64,000 nt of DNA from Angiostrongylus vasorum (GCA_018806985.1 JADANN010000462.1:496001-560000), one strand, 5' to 3'. Positions 1 through 10,601 are shown, numbered from the stretch's first letter. Numbers and translations are program-made. The notes: generated by a model not told the origin, from the sequence alone.

Positions 1-1740
1 AATTACGCAATTCTTTGTTTCACATAGATGATCAAATAGCCGATTAAGAACTGACTGACGACGAAGAGGTATTTGGTGGTATTTCAACTATCGCTACCGA
101 TTCCTCTGGATCTACTCTTCTTAAGCATCGCTTAATGGCTACACTTATTTCACCGCTAATAAACGGCAAGATAAACGGGACTTTTTCCCGGCCAAATCTT
201 TCATTCTGGGGCTTCGCTTCTCTTTTTAAACTTAACTGGTGGGGTTGCTACTTCGTAGCCATCGGAGATGGCTATTTGCCGAGCCAAGTCGCGCTATTCA
301 AGCTTTAATTCCCTCTTCGTGCACACAGAGGTGGCGGTTCGAAAGATGTTTTTCATAAGCGCACTCTTTGCATGTGAAGGGCAGGAAGAGAGGAAATGAA
401 CAAGGATGTTTTTTGTTAGTTGGTTTTCGGTACCACTTTGCTATGTAGCCGCTACGTGATAGGTTTATTTCAACGCTTAGAAACGGAAGCCAGTTTTCTT
501 TCAGTTTCTTCCGGGTGAACTTAATCTACTCAGACTGCTCGTTCAGTAATTCAAAGCATTTGTCCACCTCATCCTGCGTGGAGAAGACGAAAAAAACGAT
601 TATCTATATATCTGTCGTAGAGTAGTGGCCGGAGACCGAGAACGGGGCTTCTACTTTAGACATAAACGCAATGGCAAGGCTTGGTGCCAGTCGCTGTCCC
701 ATTGCCAACCCCTTATTTGCACGAAGTATTTCCCAGACCATCTAAAAAATCGAGCAGTTTAGTCGCTGGTTTAAGAGAGCCATAACTGCTGAGCAGAAAA
801 AGCCATACATATTTATTCCTCCTTCATGCTTAACAAGAAGTTCGAGGATGCCTGCATTGCGGAGTCATTCGGTACGTTGATGCAAAGCGCAGTAATGTTG
901 AAAGGCTGCAAGAGGTGTGCGTTGTTAGGGAACGCGGTGCGTGGACGTTTTAGGAACATCTGGATGTTCGTCAGGTGACCTGGAATACGTTTAAGCAAAT
1001 GGGTAAATATTAGCCTTAGAATCCATATTATTCTATTCGTTGGCCTGTCTACACAGTGATAATGGGCCTAACCTTGAAGAATGAAGGATTGGTTGATACA
1101 AGATCATCAGCTGATACTAAATTATGCGTCTTAATAGCAAGTACAAGACGGGACGTGATGGCCTATTCATTTTAAGATTCGAAACAACGGATTATTTTAA
1201 AGCCTCCGCCCCCAACCATTTTGACCCATTGATTGTTTAGTTCTTGGTATGGACTTTTGTATTCCTTCTGGGATGATGGGCGAGAAAGGGTCGCATTACT
1301 GAGGTGTTCGTTCTTTATCTTAACATCTAACTGGCTCGAAAAAACTACAAACTCTCCACCGTTGTCATTAACTGATAATCTGATAGTGTTTGAATTCCTC
1401 AGTCCTCTTATTTCTCCATATCACATTTTTGTGCAGGTGTAAGGGTTTCTAGCGCGATAGTGATTGAGGATTTTGAGAACATCGTCCGAAAACATGCGGA
1501 ACAATGTTGCCACTTCTTGATTTTCGTTCCCATTCGATATTTCTTGTTGAGATTTCCGTTGAATTGTGCAGTGTTGTATTGTTTGAGTGTTGAATCGATG
1601 AGCGAACGAACAGCCTCAAACTTGGATGAATAAGCCTTTATATACATAAATGCAACAGTAATACACCGAAAATAACGACATAGCAGTACAACGAGTATTT
1701 GGCCATGGACAATGGATACCGCACCCACACCATCAATGGC
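1..1740 (-). mobile_element. Penelope-like element (PLE) remnant, reverse transcriptase region, cut by window start
   Basis: Read on the minus strand, this stretch gives a broken PLE polyprotein. From right to left it shows an N-terminal block with SVNDNGGEFVV (about 1380-1330), then LLQPFNITALCINVPNDSA (about 915-860), a block with RPLLYDRYIDN in the place of the RT motif C (about 630-590), then STQDEVDKCFELLNEQSE (about 585-530), ENWLPFLSVEINLSRSGY and AKWYRKPTNKNILVHFLS (about 500-390). The last blocks match the same region of the plus-strand copy at 6500-6700, which supports a shared family. Frameshifts and stops occur between blocks, so it is not active. The endonuclease end would lie to the left, outside the window. 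PLEs are retroelements whose RT is fused to a GIY-YIG endonuclease. Recognition is by motif memory, not by a search. Confidence 0.82.
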
Positions 1741-2690
1741 AGGTGCGGGTGGAAAGAGACATAGTGTGTTAGACGCGTACTACGAGAGGGTGCGTATAAC
1801 GCATTGAATGAACAAAGTACGGTTAACCTAAGTGAAAGACGCAAGGTATAACACAAGCATAGTCAAATAGGAAAAATGAACAATATGTGAGTAATAGTAG
1901 AATAACGAGATAATTGTTAAGCATGTACCTAATCCGATGAACGGCTATTTGATCAATAATCATTAATAAAGTGCTCAATAAGTAGTGGTGTCGATAGTCG
2001 TCTGCGAGGTACGGCCAGTTGACACGAGGTCCGACGACGCTACGTCTGCTTCGAGAAGTTTGCACTAGCCTGGCGGGTGCAACAATGGTTGAATACATGA
2101 TATGTGACATGGGCCAACTGGGTCACAGAGCAACAACATGGTATGCCGACCAGCGATGTTACATGCTACAGCGTGTATGTATGATAAGTGTAAGGATAGT
2201 TACGTGCTCACCAGTGGCAGACTAGACAGAAAACTCATGGAAATGCTTCGTCCCATTGATTACGCACCGCGAGCCCAATTAAGATTTCGCGAGTGTCGAC
2301 GATGTTAAGGCTACAATGTTTCGACTGCAAGTTCTAAGAGTGCAACGGGTGATAATAAGATGATGCAACAATGAACGGCGTTGCTACCAATCGACGAAGA
2401 TGACAAACTAAGGATGGTGTTTGTAAGAAGAAAGGTTTATGTAAGAAGTGGATTACCCTCCTTACCGAGCGGAGGAGAAGTGAGTGATGCAATGTGCTGC
2501 GCAAGTCGACGACGACTGCTTCTGCACCTCGGGTAGTGTTGGCATCAGAATCAGCGTGACGCGGCTGGAGCACCTTTGCATCGTTGGTCCGTCTTTAGTT
2601 CGCGATGCTAAACGTTGATCGCCTGAAACATTTGGCTTAATTAGCCCCGCAAATGTCAGTTGATGTAGAGAAATAGTACTATTTTGGGGA
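1741..2690. other. No recognisable gene
   Basis: Several short open frames lie on both strands but none shows a domain, a splice structure or similarity to another part of the window. It may be the 5' flank of the neighbouring PLE or host intergenic DNA. Confidence 0.4.
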
Positions 2691-2900
2691 ATAGTTGCTA
2701 TACACATGGGGTTGTTAGCGCATATTGTTATTTACAACAGTTGACGTCTCAGCGGATTTTGCCTTCTTCAGAGCCGCTTTCGATGAGTCTTCCACTGAGC
2801 ATTTCATGTGAAGATCAATCGCACAGAGTTCGCATGGGATCGTAATATGAGAAATTAAAATACTTAACGAATTAATCCTCCCAATGATTTTCAGCCTCAT
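2690..2900 (-). mobile_element. PLE 3' end, intronless (spliced) copy
   Basis: On the minus strand the segment CTCAGTGGAAGACTC...GAAAGCG runs straight into GCTCTGAAG (junction 2775/2774). In the copies at 17384-17546 and 7541-7697 the same two blocks are separated by a GT...AG intron of about 116-119 nt. This copy therefore derives from spliced RNA. It ends with a hammerhead-like motif and a tail like those of the other PLE 3' ends. Confidence 0.7.
2738..2776 (-). ncRNA. Hammerhead-ribozyme-like motif, family 2
   Basis: Minus-strand order is GGCT, CTGAAGA (core), AAGGC...GCT (weak stem II), GAGA in place of GAAA, then CGTC. ACGT can form a palindromic stem III and GTC would be the cleavage triplet. 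The GAGA change and mismatched stem I suggest that this copy is inactive. Confidence 0.45.
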
Positions 2901-3130
2901 CGTGGCTGGGAGGTGTTCCTTGGTGTCAGGGTGCGATATGCAGCGAAAGGATTTATCACCCCAGCAGGGTCTCCAAAACTGAGAACGAGTCCGACATTTC
3001 CATCCAGAAGCCCAACTAAGAGTAAACTAGTACCAGGATTTACCGCGATCCTGGTATCAAATTAGTCACATGGTGGCAAGTCTCCCTCTGATCCACAGTT
3101 GCCGAGACTGCCTGTGGTGATGATGATGAC
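2878..3130 (+). repeat. Family R repeat (RTE-tailed), copy 1
   Basis: Starts at CCTCCCAA, includes CGTGGCTGGGAGGTG and the block of paired ACCAGGAT/ATCCTGGT near 3032-3057, and stops after GACTGCCTGTGGTG. The 3' tail with CCAAGTATCCAAG is missing. Confidence 0.75.
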
Positions 3131-3490
3131 TGTTGAAATGCTTCGTCGGTGGTCACAAAGGCATGGATACAACACCAATGGGAAACGACGGAAAACAAAC
3201 GGTTGAACGTGGTGGCACATGCTAAACAAGAGAGTTTTCAAACGACGTGTAGTTTGATAGGTTTCGACAAGTTGAGACAAACTTCCGCCACGTCGTTCAT
3301 ATCACACGCTATAATTCCACATTTCAAACGCTCACACCATTCCATGCGGCTGTTTCTGAATCCCACAAATGTTGTCGGAACAGTCAAATGTATCTCAGTT
3401 CGTCCAGTAATTTTCCGACGAACAAGGTGAACAACTAGTGAATCTCAAGCAATGAGGAATTTAGTATTGGTTGGATAATCAGCTTACACT
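3131..3490. other. No recognisable gene
   Basis: A 93-codon open frame on the plus strand (3149-3430) has no recognisable domain or splice context and could be chance. Confidence 0.35.
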
Positions 3491-3757
3491 AGGTTGTTAT
3501 ACAGTTTTTACTCGGTTAACTTTTCAACGTCTTCGTCTTCCTCAGAGCCGATGATCCCAGTCGATGGTCCATAGTCGTTCGTATTCTCGATGTGGGGGTC
3601 TTTTTTTGTCGTTTCGATTCGAATCTCCTTAAGTGGAACACTGCTCAAAGAGGCAACATCAACCGGTGATGCTGTTTTACAGAGAACGGCTATTAACTGG
3701 TTGTTGACTTCAAATAGTCATTTCATGTCAATAGTCCAACCTGTAGCAACAGATAGT
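3490..3757 (-). mobile_element. Hammerhead-bearing PLE-related element, left arm of inverted pair
   Basis: About 250 bp matching, in reverse orientation, the element at 3785-4045. Shared blocks are CTACAGG at the head, the CATCGAGAATACGAACG block and the ribozyme-like end at 3512-3551. The left flank gives the conserved outer tail seen at other copies (TATAACAACCT on the minus strand). Confidence 0.65.
3512..3551 (-). ncRNA. Hammerhead-ribozyme-like motif, family 1
   Basis: Minus strand: stem I TCGGCT paired with AACCGA (one mismatch), core CTGAGGA, stem II GACG-AAGA-CGTT (one G-U pair), GAAA, then AGTT. All universally conserved hammerhead core bases are present. Activity is inference. Confidence 0.6.
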
Positions 3758-3784
3758 TCGTCCTTATTTAGCTATGTGCTAGCT

Positions 3785-4045
3785 AATCGAACACCGACTG
3801 CTACAGGATGAATTGTCGAAATGAAAAGAAGTCCTTATCGGTCGAAAATCAGTCAACAATCGTGATGTATGAAGCAGAGCCGCCGGGTGAGGTTGCCCCA
3901 TTCGAACGGCTATCCATTAAGAAGATTCGCCTCGATACGATAGCGAAGACGCCACATCGAGAATACGAACGTTTGCTGACCATCAACACGGATCATCGTT
4001 TCTCACAAAACGAAGACGTCAAAACTTCAGCTTTCAGCTTAACAA
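3785..4045 (+). mobile_element. Hammerhead-bearing PLE-related element, right arm of inverted pair
   Basis: Same family as the arm at 3490-3757 but inverted. It has the CTGCTACAGGATG head, GCCGGGTGAGGTTGCC and a degenerate ribozyme end near 3998-4035 (TCTCACAAAACGAAGACGTC). It reads as an 80-codon open frame but this is repeat, not a gene. Confidence 0.6.
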
Positions 4046-4424
4046 TCTAAGCAAATGCAATGATTATTCATGCCAAGGTTAGTGAAAAATGGTTTATTTA
4101 AGCACTCTTTATATTAGGTCTCCTATAGAAATGGCACTAGTAGAGGCTTTTGATTTATACGAAAAAACTTTCAATTGACAAAAAACACTGACTTATTTTG
4201 GTATAACCTTATATGTCTTGTGGCCTTGATCTTCTACACATTGGCGACAATGCCAAATTTTGTAAAGCTGCCGTTTGTGACAACGCCGAATTTTCGTCAG
4301 CGACCATGTGCATGTTCATCTGAGATAATAATTCCGACTAAAAGTAAAAATCAGATTTTTTCACCACAGCGGGAGAGATTTGCATCTCCTTCCCAGTGCA
4401 ATAAGGTCAGGAGACGAGTTGGGT

Positions 4425-4720
4425 AGCGCGGTGGTTAGTGAGACTGTTCATAAGGAACTAGGCTCATGCTTCGACCCCCCTACTTAATGCTCTCCTTCAA
4501 TCCATATGGGAACGCCTTAGGTTATCTTCAAGACTGCGTGGAGAATCGACTCGACTTGCATTCTACGACATTCATAAAGGAGGCGAAACCCCTCAGGCAG
4601 CAGCCTAGGCAACATGCGATATGTTCGAAGACCGTCGTGGACGATAAATGCGAGGAAAACGAGTCAAATGCAAGAAGTGCTGAGATCCGCACAGTAGATG
4701 TGATGGAATGTCATGTTAAA
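4425..4720 (+). repeat. Family T tRNA-like SINE, copy 1
   Basis: The head GGGTAGCGCGGTGGTTAGTG resembles a tRNA D-arm/A box, and ATGCTTCGACCCCCC sits where a B box (GGTTCGANTCC) would be. The body is shared with copies at 19640 and 51228, for example GAGAATCGACTCGAC and GATGCGAGGAAA. Confidence 0.65.
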
Positions 4721-4829
4721 TAAAGTAGATAAAATAGATGAGATTAGTATAGACACGCTGTTGCGTTCTACTGGGTTGGAGATTCGACCTATACCAAGTT
4801 ATTCTGACCATTCAACTATTTTTTGGCCG

Positions 4830-5390
4830 ATGAAACACAGAAATAAATTTAACCAAATTGATGCTGACATATTTACAAAACTCCGGACTGCAGGTGTCTG
4901 CGGTGGGGAACGCACGCGCTATTATCATTTCCGGGGGCTAACGCGTTCACCACCACACCATGCGGGTCCTTCGTTTCGCCCGTCTCTCAGCTAGTTTTCT
5001 ATCGATCACTGCCATCAGCAATCACATGATACACTGCCGTGAAAAATTATGGCAGGCAGTAATTAAAAAAGGTTTAGATGGTGATTTCAACTTCACCCTC
5101 GGCATAACTGGGTTCGTTGCCGATTTGGGCTCCCCAGATCAATCCCGTTACGGGGTGATTACTGATGGCAGTGATCGATAGGACTAGCTGAGGCCGCCGA
5201 AACAAAGGACCCGCATGGTGTGATGGTGAACGCGTTAGCGCCTGGAAGGAGCAATAGCGCGTTCGTTCCCCACTGCAGACACCTGCGGTCCAGAGTTTTG
5301 CAAATATGTCAACATCATTTTGGTTGAATTTCACATGATACCCCTGCAGTGAAAAATGATGGTAGGCAATAAATAGAAAGATTAAGATAT
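4830..5390. repeat. Family P repeats, inverted pair
   Basis: The left copy (about 4845-5030) reads GCAAAACTCCGGACTGCAGG...CACCACACCATGCGGGTCC. The right copy (about 5090-5340) is its reverse complement. Together they can form a large hairpin with arms of roughly 180 bp around a centre near 5080. Confidence 0.8.
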
Positions 5391-6440
5391 AGAAACTTAT
5401 TAATTAGACATTGTTTTCTAAATGCCACTCCATGGATCTGTCAATCATGTACTTTATACATTATAGGTCAAAGAAGGCTATCGCGTCGAACAGCTGTCGC
5501 ATGGAACTACCACGCAATGTTCACCAGGATACTCAAGGATTTATCAAGGTTTCATTCCGCCGTTATACGTTTTTAAGATAGATAGCATAAGGTGCCGAAA
5601 GCTCTTTTTCCAGGTACTGGAAGAATTTTTTAACATTTGCAACAGCAAGTAAAATTGATAACTGCACAGTACAATTTTATCATCGAAAACCAGGAGTTAT
5701 TTGACAAAAAAACTCTCGTACTATCAATTTCTGTAGAGAGCAATCCTACTCGTGGTCGGAATACATATACGCGCTTATATGGTTTTGGTGACATACGGCG
5801 CCGAAACCTCTTTTTCAAGATACTTGAAGACTTTTTTTCCCTCTGCACTTCCTTGATATTTCTCCTACTTAGTAAAGTTACTGCTAAACACCTTCAGTTG
5901 TCACAGGTTCAGTTCACGTCGGAGAATCCGAATGAGTGATACACAATGGCGGAGCTGACAAAACGCTCACAAATAACGTCACAAATCCTAACGCGAAAGC
6001 TCGTGGAGAAGCCATACAACCGCATACGATGTCGAATTAGAGGTACACATGTATATTATAATATTCTGTTAAATATCCATTATAAGAGAAGGATGAGAGT
6101 AGCGCGAAACAAGTCCTAAATTGTTTTTTGGTCACGTCAAAAAACAGTGGTCGGTTTTGAGCAGCATACCTACCAATAAAATACAGATCAATTTATTCCG
6201 CTATCTCAGAATCCCGAAGTACTGGAAACGACCAATTTTTGAGGATATTCTCAGCAACGGTTTTATTTCGGAACGTTTTCTGAGAAAGTAGAAGTTGGAT
6301 ATCGTGGGGGGGGGGTCACTTCGTTTTAGTTCAGCAGTGTTTGCTGAACACTGTTAGTTCAAGCATCTTCTAAGCTGAGTTTGCTTTTTTCTATCTTTCA
6401 GTAAGCACCGTTCAAGCGCTTTGTAATTAGTGCGAGGCAT
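5391..6440. other. No recognisable gene; probable decayed PLE 5' flank
   Basis: AT-rich sequence. A 100-codon plus-strand frame at 5637-5939 has no recognised domain. A run of about ten G lies near 6305-6316. Confidence 0.35.
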
Positions 6441-7542
6441 TCTTGACGTAGTTAGATTACCAGGCCACGTCTCTTGCTAAACCCACGACTGTTTTGTCAT
6501 CTGCTCAACACAGGAGGAGATGGACAAATGTTTTGAATTACTAATTCAGCAGTCAGAATACATAGTCTTCACCCAGGAGAAGCCGAAGAATGACTAACTT
6601 CCGCCCTTAGAAGGTTCGAATCAACCTGTCCAAAAAATGGCTACGCCATCAAATGGTACCGAAAGCGGAGTGACAAAAACATAACGATTCATTAGCTCTA
6701 CTTTCACCCTTCACACTCGAAAAGCGCACTTCTGAGAAACAAGTTTCCTACAGACGCCACTTTGTATACAGGAAGAAAGCACAGGGAAAAAATCTTTGGA
6801 TTTGGTGCAAAAAAAATGACCACTTCCAGTGGCTAAGAAGCGGTAGGTACTCGGGATAGCTTTAGAGGAGCAAAACTAGCACCGAATCGATAAGTTTAAT
6901 GAAAAACAGGGTCCCGTTTATTCTGCCCCCTATTTCAAGCCAAATAAGCACAGCCATAAAACGTTGCTTAAAAAGAGCCGATTTAGACAAGTCGGTAGCA
7001 GTGATTGAAATGCAACCGAAAACTCTGTGATGCCAGCTAGTTCGTAACTTCCCGCATGACCGTCTATGCATAACAAGAATTGCATGATTTGCCCTAACAG
7101 GAGATACGGTAGCTTCATGAGTTCGGGTGCGGTGTACCTTATCTCTTGTAAAACGTGTGGGGGACCAAAACGTTGGCGAAACGGGTAAACCACTCTGCCT
7201 CTGCATAAGAGAGCACTTAGACGGCAAGCGTAAAGTTGAAGAAAACACCCCACGAGGCGCGCATAGGACGCACGGACATAACGGAGAAGATTTTGAAATG
7301 GAATATATAATCCCCACAAGTGAATTGAAGACTTCAGCACGCTAAAAGCTTCGAAGCGTTTTGGATAAACGCTGAAATCCAAAAAAATGAAGCGCAAGGG
7401 AAAGCGCCCCTGTGATCACGTGTGATCTTCCTCCATATCTCCGATCGATTTTTCGATCTGCGGCACGCCCATTTCTCTGCCGTGTAAGGGTCGGTGTCGC
7501 TGTTCTCCGAGAACAACTGGAGGACTTAGCAACAACAAAACG

Positions 7543-7658
7543 GTGAGTGTTTAAGAGAAGCTGTTCACAATGCGATTAATTATGTATGTATTGTTTTGTC
7601 TGCTGAGGTTACCATAGTGTACGACTGAGTGGACTGCGTGTCGATTTGACTCTTTCAG
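7543..7658 (+). other. Intron in PLE 3' region
   Basis: It begins CG/GTGAGT and ends TCTTTCAG/GCTCTGAG, 116 nt. The same GTGAGT...CCAG interval is present at 17391-17509 and 41936-42048, and is cleanly absent in the copy at 2690-2900. Confidence 0.65.
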
Positions 7659-7697
7659 GCTCTGAGGAGGGCGAAGCCGCCGGAGCGTGTCAGCTGC
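7659..7697 (+). ncRNA. Hammerhead-like motif, family 2, degenerate
   Basis: GCT-CTGAGGA-G-GGC-GAAGCC-GCC then GGAG where GAAA is expected, then CGTGTC/AGCTGC. Stem II and core are kept but the GAA is lost, so cleavage is unlikely. Confidence 0.4.
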
Positions 7698-7745
7698 GGT
7701 GTATTAATAAATGCTAGAACAACAGCCTCGTGATTACTCTTCAAG

Positions 7746-8165
7746 GAAAACAGTGTAGGTAAGATTGCTGCCGACTGAATAATGTCTGCTTGGGTTCTGC
7801 AATGCCTGGATGTCGTTTTAGTTTTCAGACTGAATATGTTGAAGAACCTTGTGAAATAAACGCTGTGAGCATACTCTTTCAGCCTCCTACAGGCTTGCTA
7901 TGGGAGTCACAGGCTAGAGACCAGCATGGAAACAAAAGGAGTGCTTTTGACAGAGGTTTAGCATTTCTACAGTGAGTTCAACGATTCTTTCTCTTCTTGT
8001 TCTTTTTCGATAGTCTTTAAAGAAAGAGTATTAGCACTGTTAGAGCTCAAAATGTTAACCGAATAAAAACTACTTCTTGACCTCGCGTATGCTTATCAAA
8101 GAGAGATCACATATTCTTTGGCAATACCGAGGTTCAAGGAAGGTCAGTTTTTAAAATATTGTTAT
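7746..8165. other. No recognisable gene
   Basis: Short open frames only; nothing recognised. Confidence 0.35.
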
Positions 8166-8169
8166 GCTC

Positions 8170-8445
8170 TGTGCCAGTTGATAATGATACCGATTTCTGC
8201 AGGATGAATTGTACTGGAGAACAAAATACTATCACCTGGAAATCACTGTTATCAGCAACCAGCACCCTGGATTAAAGAGTGTCGCTGGGTGAATATGCAT
8301 CCTTCGAGAGATGCTCCACGGAGAAAGATCCGGCCCGATGCGAAGACGCAGACGCCATATCGAGAAGGCGAACAATTGTGGACTATCGGCTCGGATCATC
8401 CGCTCTGATGAAGACGAAGACGTCGAAATGTCAACGCTGTGTCTA
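8170..8445 (+). mobile_element. Hammerhead-bearing PLE-related element, single degenerate copy
   Basis: It shares the head TTTCTGCAGGATGAATTGT, the GCTGGGTGAATATGC block and the end CGCTCTGATGAAGACGAAG with the elements at 3785, 35500 and 51604. The ribozyme core (8402-8433) keeps CTGATGA, GACG-AAGA-CGTC and GAAA, but stem III and the 3' side of stem I are lost. Confidence 0.6.
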
Positions 8446-8783
8446 TCATTCAGCTATCCAACACTTCCAGGATTTTGACAATGTAAACGAAAGAACTCAC
8501 AAAAATGGACAAATACCTTACATGTGTAAATATATGTAGAGTTTTTTGCTCGGTTTATTTCTTTAGCGTGTTTAGCATACGTTCCGTTGTACACTTCCTT
8601 CACACTTCCTTGCCTTCGAATTGTAGCTGATGTGCTTCTTTTTCCCTCTGCGCCAGTGCTGTGTGGAATTCACGCAGTTTGGTCAAAGTTCTACCTGTCT
8701 ACCTGTTTCTTTTGCGTGTAATACGAAAAATTGTTGCTTCTTCCTCATTTAATACTCTTAATACCCCTTTCTTTCATGTGCAG

Positions 8784-8958
8784 TGCTCTTCCGGCTATGT
8801 TTCAGTGGAAATCACAGATTTACTTCTCACTTCTTCTTCGTTTCTTTGCTTTCCTCGTTATGTTTTGGTGTGTGTCATCTGTTCTATACATTGTGTATCC
8901 TTTCGCTACGGATAACGAAGCGCCTCATAGTGAGACAGTACGCTCATTACTCAGTTGA
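8784..8958 (+). CDS. Candidate terminal exon of an unrecognised membrane protein
   Basis: A polypyrimidine tract and TGTGCAG precede 8784, and an open frame then runs to TGA at 8956-8958. It encodes ALPAMFQWKSQIYFSLLLRF followed by a long hydrophobic stretch (FFAFLVMFWCVSSVLYIVY) that fits one transmembrane helix, then a short acidic tail ending RSLLS. A second acceptor (ATGTTTCAG/TGG) at 8807 and a possible donor (ATA/GTGAGA) near 8930 leave the exact limits open. No upstream exon was identified and I do not recognise the family. Other frames over the same bases are also open, so chance is possible. Confidence 0.4.
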
Positions 8959-9163
8959 GGAGACGAAATCGACACAACCTTACCCACATCTTGTCTTTAT
9001 AGTGCAAGATTATCCAATTGTTCTGTTCAAACCGTTTCTCTAACCTTTCTCTGGTGGCCGGACAAAGGAAAATGAGCCGTCGAAAGGTGTGACTGAAAGC
9101 CGCGCTTTTCATTTGCTTCTCCTTTAAATTTTTACATTGTTCGTTCTTATTTTTGATGTTCAG

Positions 9164-9304
9164 ATATGTCAAACCATTAAATGTAGTAAATTTTACCACG
9201 TCGACAATGTTGTGCACCCATTAGCAAAATACTCACCGAATCTTCTGTGTATAGAAGATTCTCTCCTGAAAACACCACTTCATATAGCAGTGGAAAGAGG
9301 AGAG
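9164..9304 (+). CDS. Ankyrin-repeat exon (isolated)
   Basis: A 47-codon phase-0 exon between TTTGATGTTCAG/ATA and GGAGAG/GTCAGT. The translation includes NLLCIEDSLLKTPLHIAVER followed by GE. The TPLHIAVERG string is the hallmark first helix of an ankyrin repeat, a protein-protein interaction fold. Only about one repeat is visible. No neighbouring ankyrin exon was found before the family P repeat at 9425, so this may be part of a larger gene with distant exons, or a relic. The preceding membrane exon ends in a stop, so the two need not belong together. Confidence 0.6.
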
Positions 9305-9424
9305 GTCAGTTTCTCAAGGAAGCTTTAGATACTTTGGATATTTCTAAAGTTCTATCGCACAAATATAGATATAGGTGTCCATGTAGTTGCTGACTGCTTA
9401 TAGCACATAGGGTCAATAACACGG

Positions 9425-9580
9425 CTGAGAGAAAGGCGAAACGAAGCTCTCGCATGGTGTGGTGGTGAACGCGTTAGCCCCCGAAAAGGATAACATCGTG
9501 TTCCGTCCCCACCGCAGAAGCCAACGTTCCGGAGTTTTGCAAATATCTAAGCACCATTATGGTTATATTCATGTAGTTGT
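9425..9580 (-). repeat. Family P repeat
   Basis: Half copy reading TGGTGTGGTGGTGAACGCG...TCCGGAGTTTTGCAAATATC, reverse of the 4845 copy. Confidence 0.75.
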
Positions 9581-10600
9581 TGTTCCGAAGTTTGAAGTCG
9601 TTTTGCTTTCCGTTGTTCTTTCTGCTTGCTGATTTTCACGATTGTTTTGATTGTTTGCAACATCGGTTGTTCCATTATTGTTAGAATATTCTTCATTCTT
9701 GTTATCTCAAACGTCTGGCCTTAAGGATGATTCCTTTGAAATTGCTCAAAATCACGTAGATTTTTGGCCAGTGCTCTCACAAATGCCTTTGTTAGCCCTT
9801 TTCAGTTGTTGTTGAAAAACTGAAGGAGTAACTCGTGTGATTTCTCTGAGCAATATCATAGATGTAGAGATTGTCGAGGAGATAAATATAATCTAACCAC
9901 TGGTTTACGGAACCATAAGAAGCGTTGCATAGGTAAGAGTTCAAAACATCAAGGACGGGTTTATTGCTACTAACACGTTATTGGCCGTGTGGGAATAAAC
10001 TGAGTTTGTGATCGTATTTATAGAAAATGAGAACGACTTCAACTTCGTTCACAGTCGATTTCTCGATAGTGGCAATGAAGAGGTTTGAAGTCAAGAGGAT
10101 ATCATGGAGCTTCTTGTGATTCCTCCTGAAGAGACTGGAGAACACGAATCGGAGACAGAAGATGAGCAAGTGGGCAGTCTCAAAAAAAAATTCAAAATTG
10201 AAAGTCAAAAATTTTATAAGGTCCCTTATGCGATAGTGATAGAAGCCCGTTCGGGTTAGTTGGAAATCAGAGCTTAACCTAAGAGGTTAAACTCGAACGC
10301 ATTTCCTTTTGAATCTAGGTGTATTTGCATCGTATAGATTTCAAAAATTCACTCTCTTGTACGTGTCCGCACCTGTAGAATATTCCTACGGGTACCGGAT
10401 TGCCCCCAAACCCTCGTACACGTGGTGGAAGTTTTGATAGAGATGAGAACGTTGGATACTTCCTGCTTCTGCAGGCTGGAGATCTGTTTTCTGCTGCAAA
10501 ATTGTCACAGGCAGCGTTCATGTCGCCATCGTTCATTAGATTCTGGGTGAACGATACGCCTTACTGGTCGGTTTTTTTTTCACAATGGTTGTTTCGAGAA
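9581..10600. other. No recognisable gene
   Basis: T-rich low-complexity sequence (9590-9680) and short frames only. Nothing supports a gene. Confidence 0.35.
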
Positions 10601-10601
10601 A

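Larger units (their letters stand above)
6460..7745 (+). mobile_element. Penelope-like element, RT C-terminus plus GIY-YIG endonuclease and 3' end
   Basis: In order: DCFVICSTQEEMDKCFELL (about 6485-6540, just after RT motif C, whose acidic pair is altered), QQSEYIVFTQEKPKND, then IKWYRKRSDKNI (about 6645-6685). The endonuclease follows with NCMICP (about 7078), GAVYLISCKTCG (7120-7160), GETGKPLCLCIREHLDGKR (7175-7230) and HNGEDFE (about 7277-7297). In the GIY-YIG module the second motif reads NVG instead of YIG. A frameshift lies near 7162 and further stops follow. The 3' part holds an intron and a hammerhead-like motif. It is a dead, 5'-truncated copy. Identification rests on the ordered PLE motifs shared with the copy at 1-1740. 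Confidence 0.85.

Noticed and set aside
3808..4050. 80-codon frame as a small gene
   Set aside because: The same sequence recurs at 8170, 35500 and 51604 as a ribozyme-bearing repeat, with stops in other copies.
6305..6316. Poly-G run as a regulatory G-quadruplex
   Set aside because: A single G tract without partner tracts nearby cannot form an intramolecular quadruplex.
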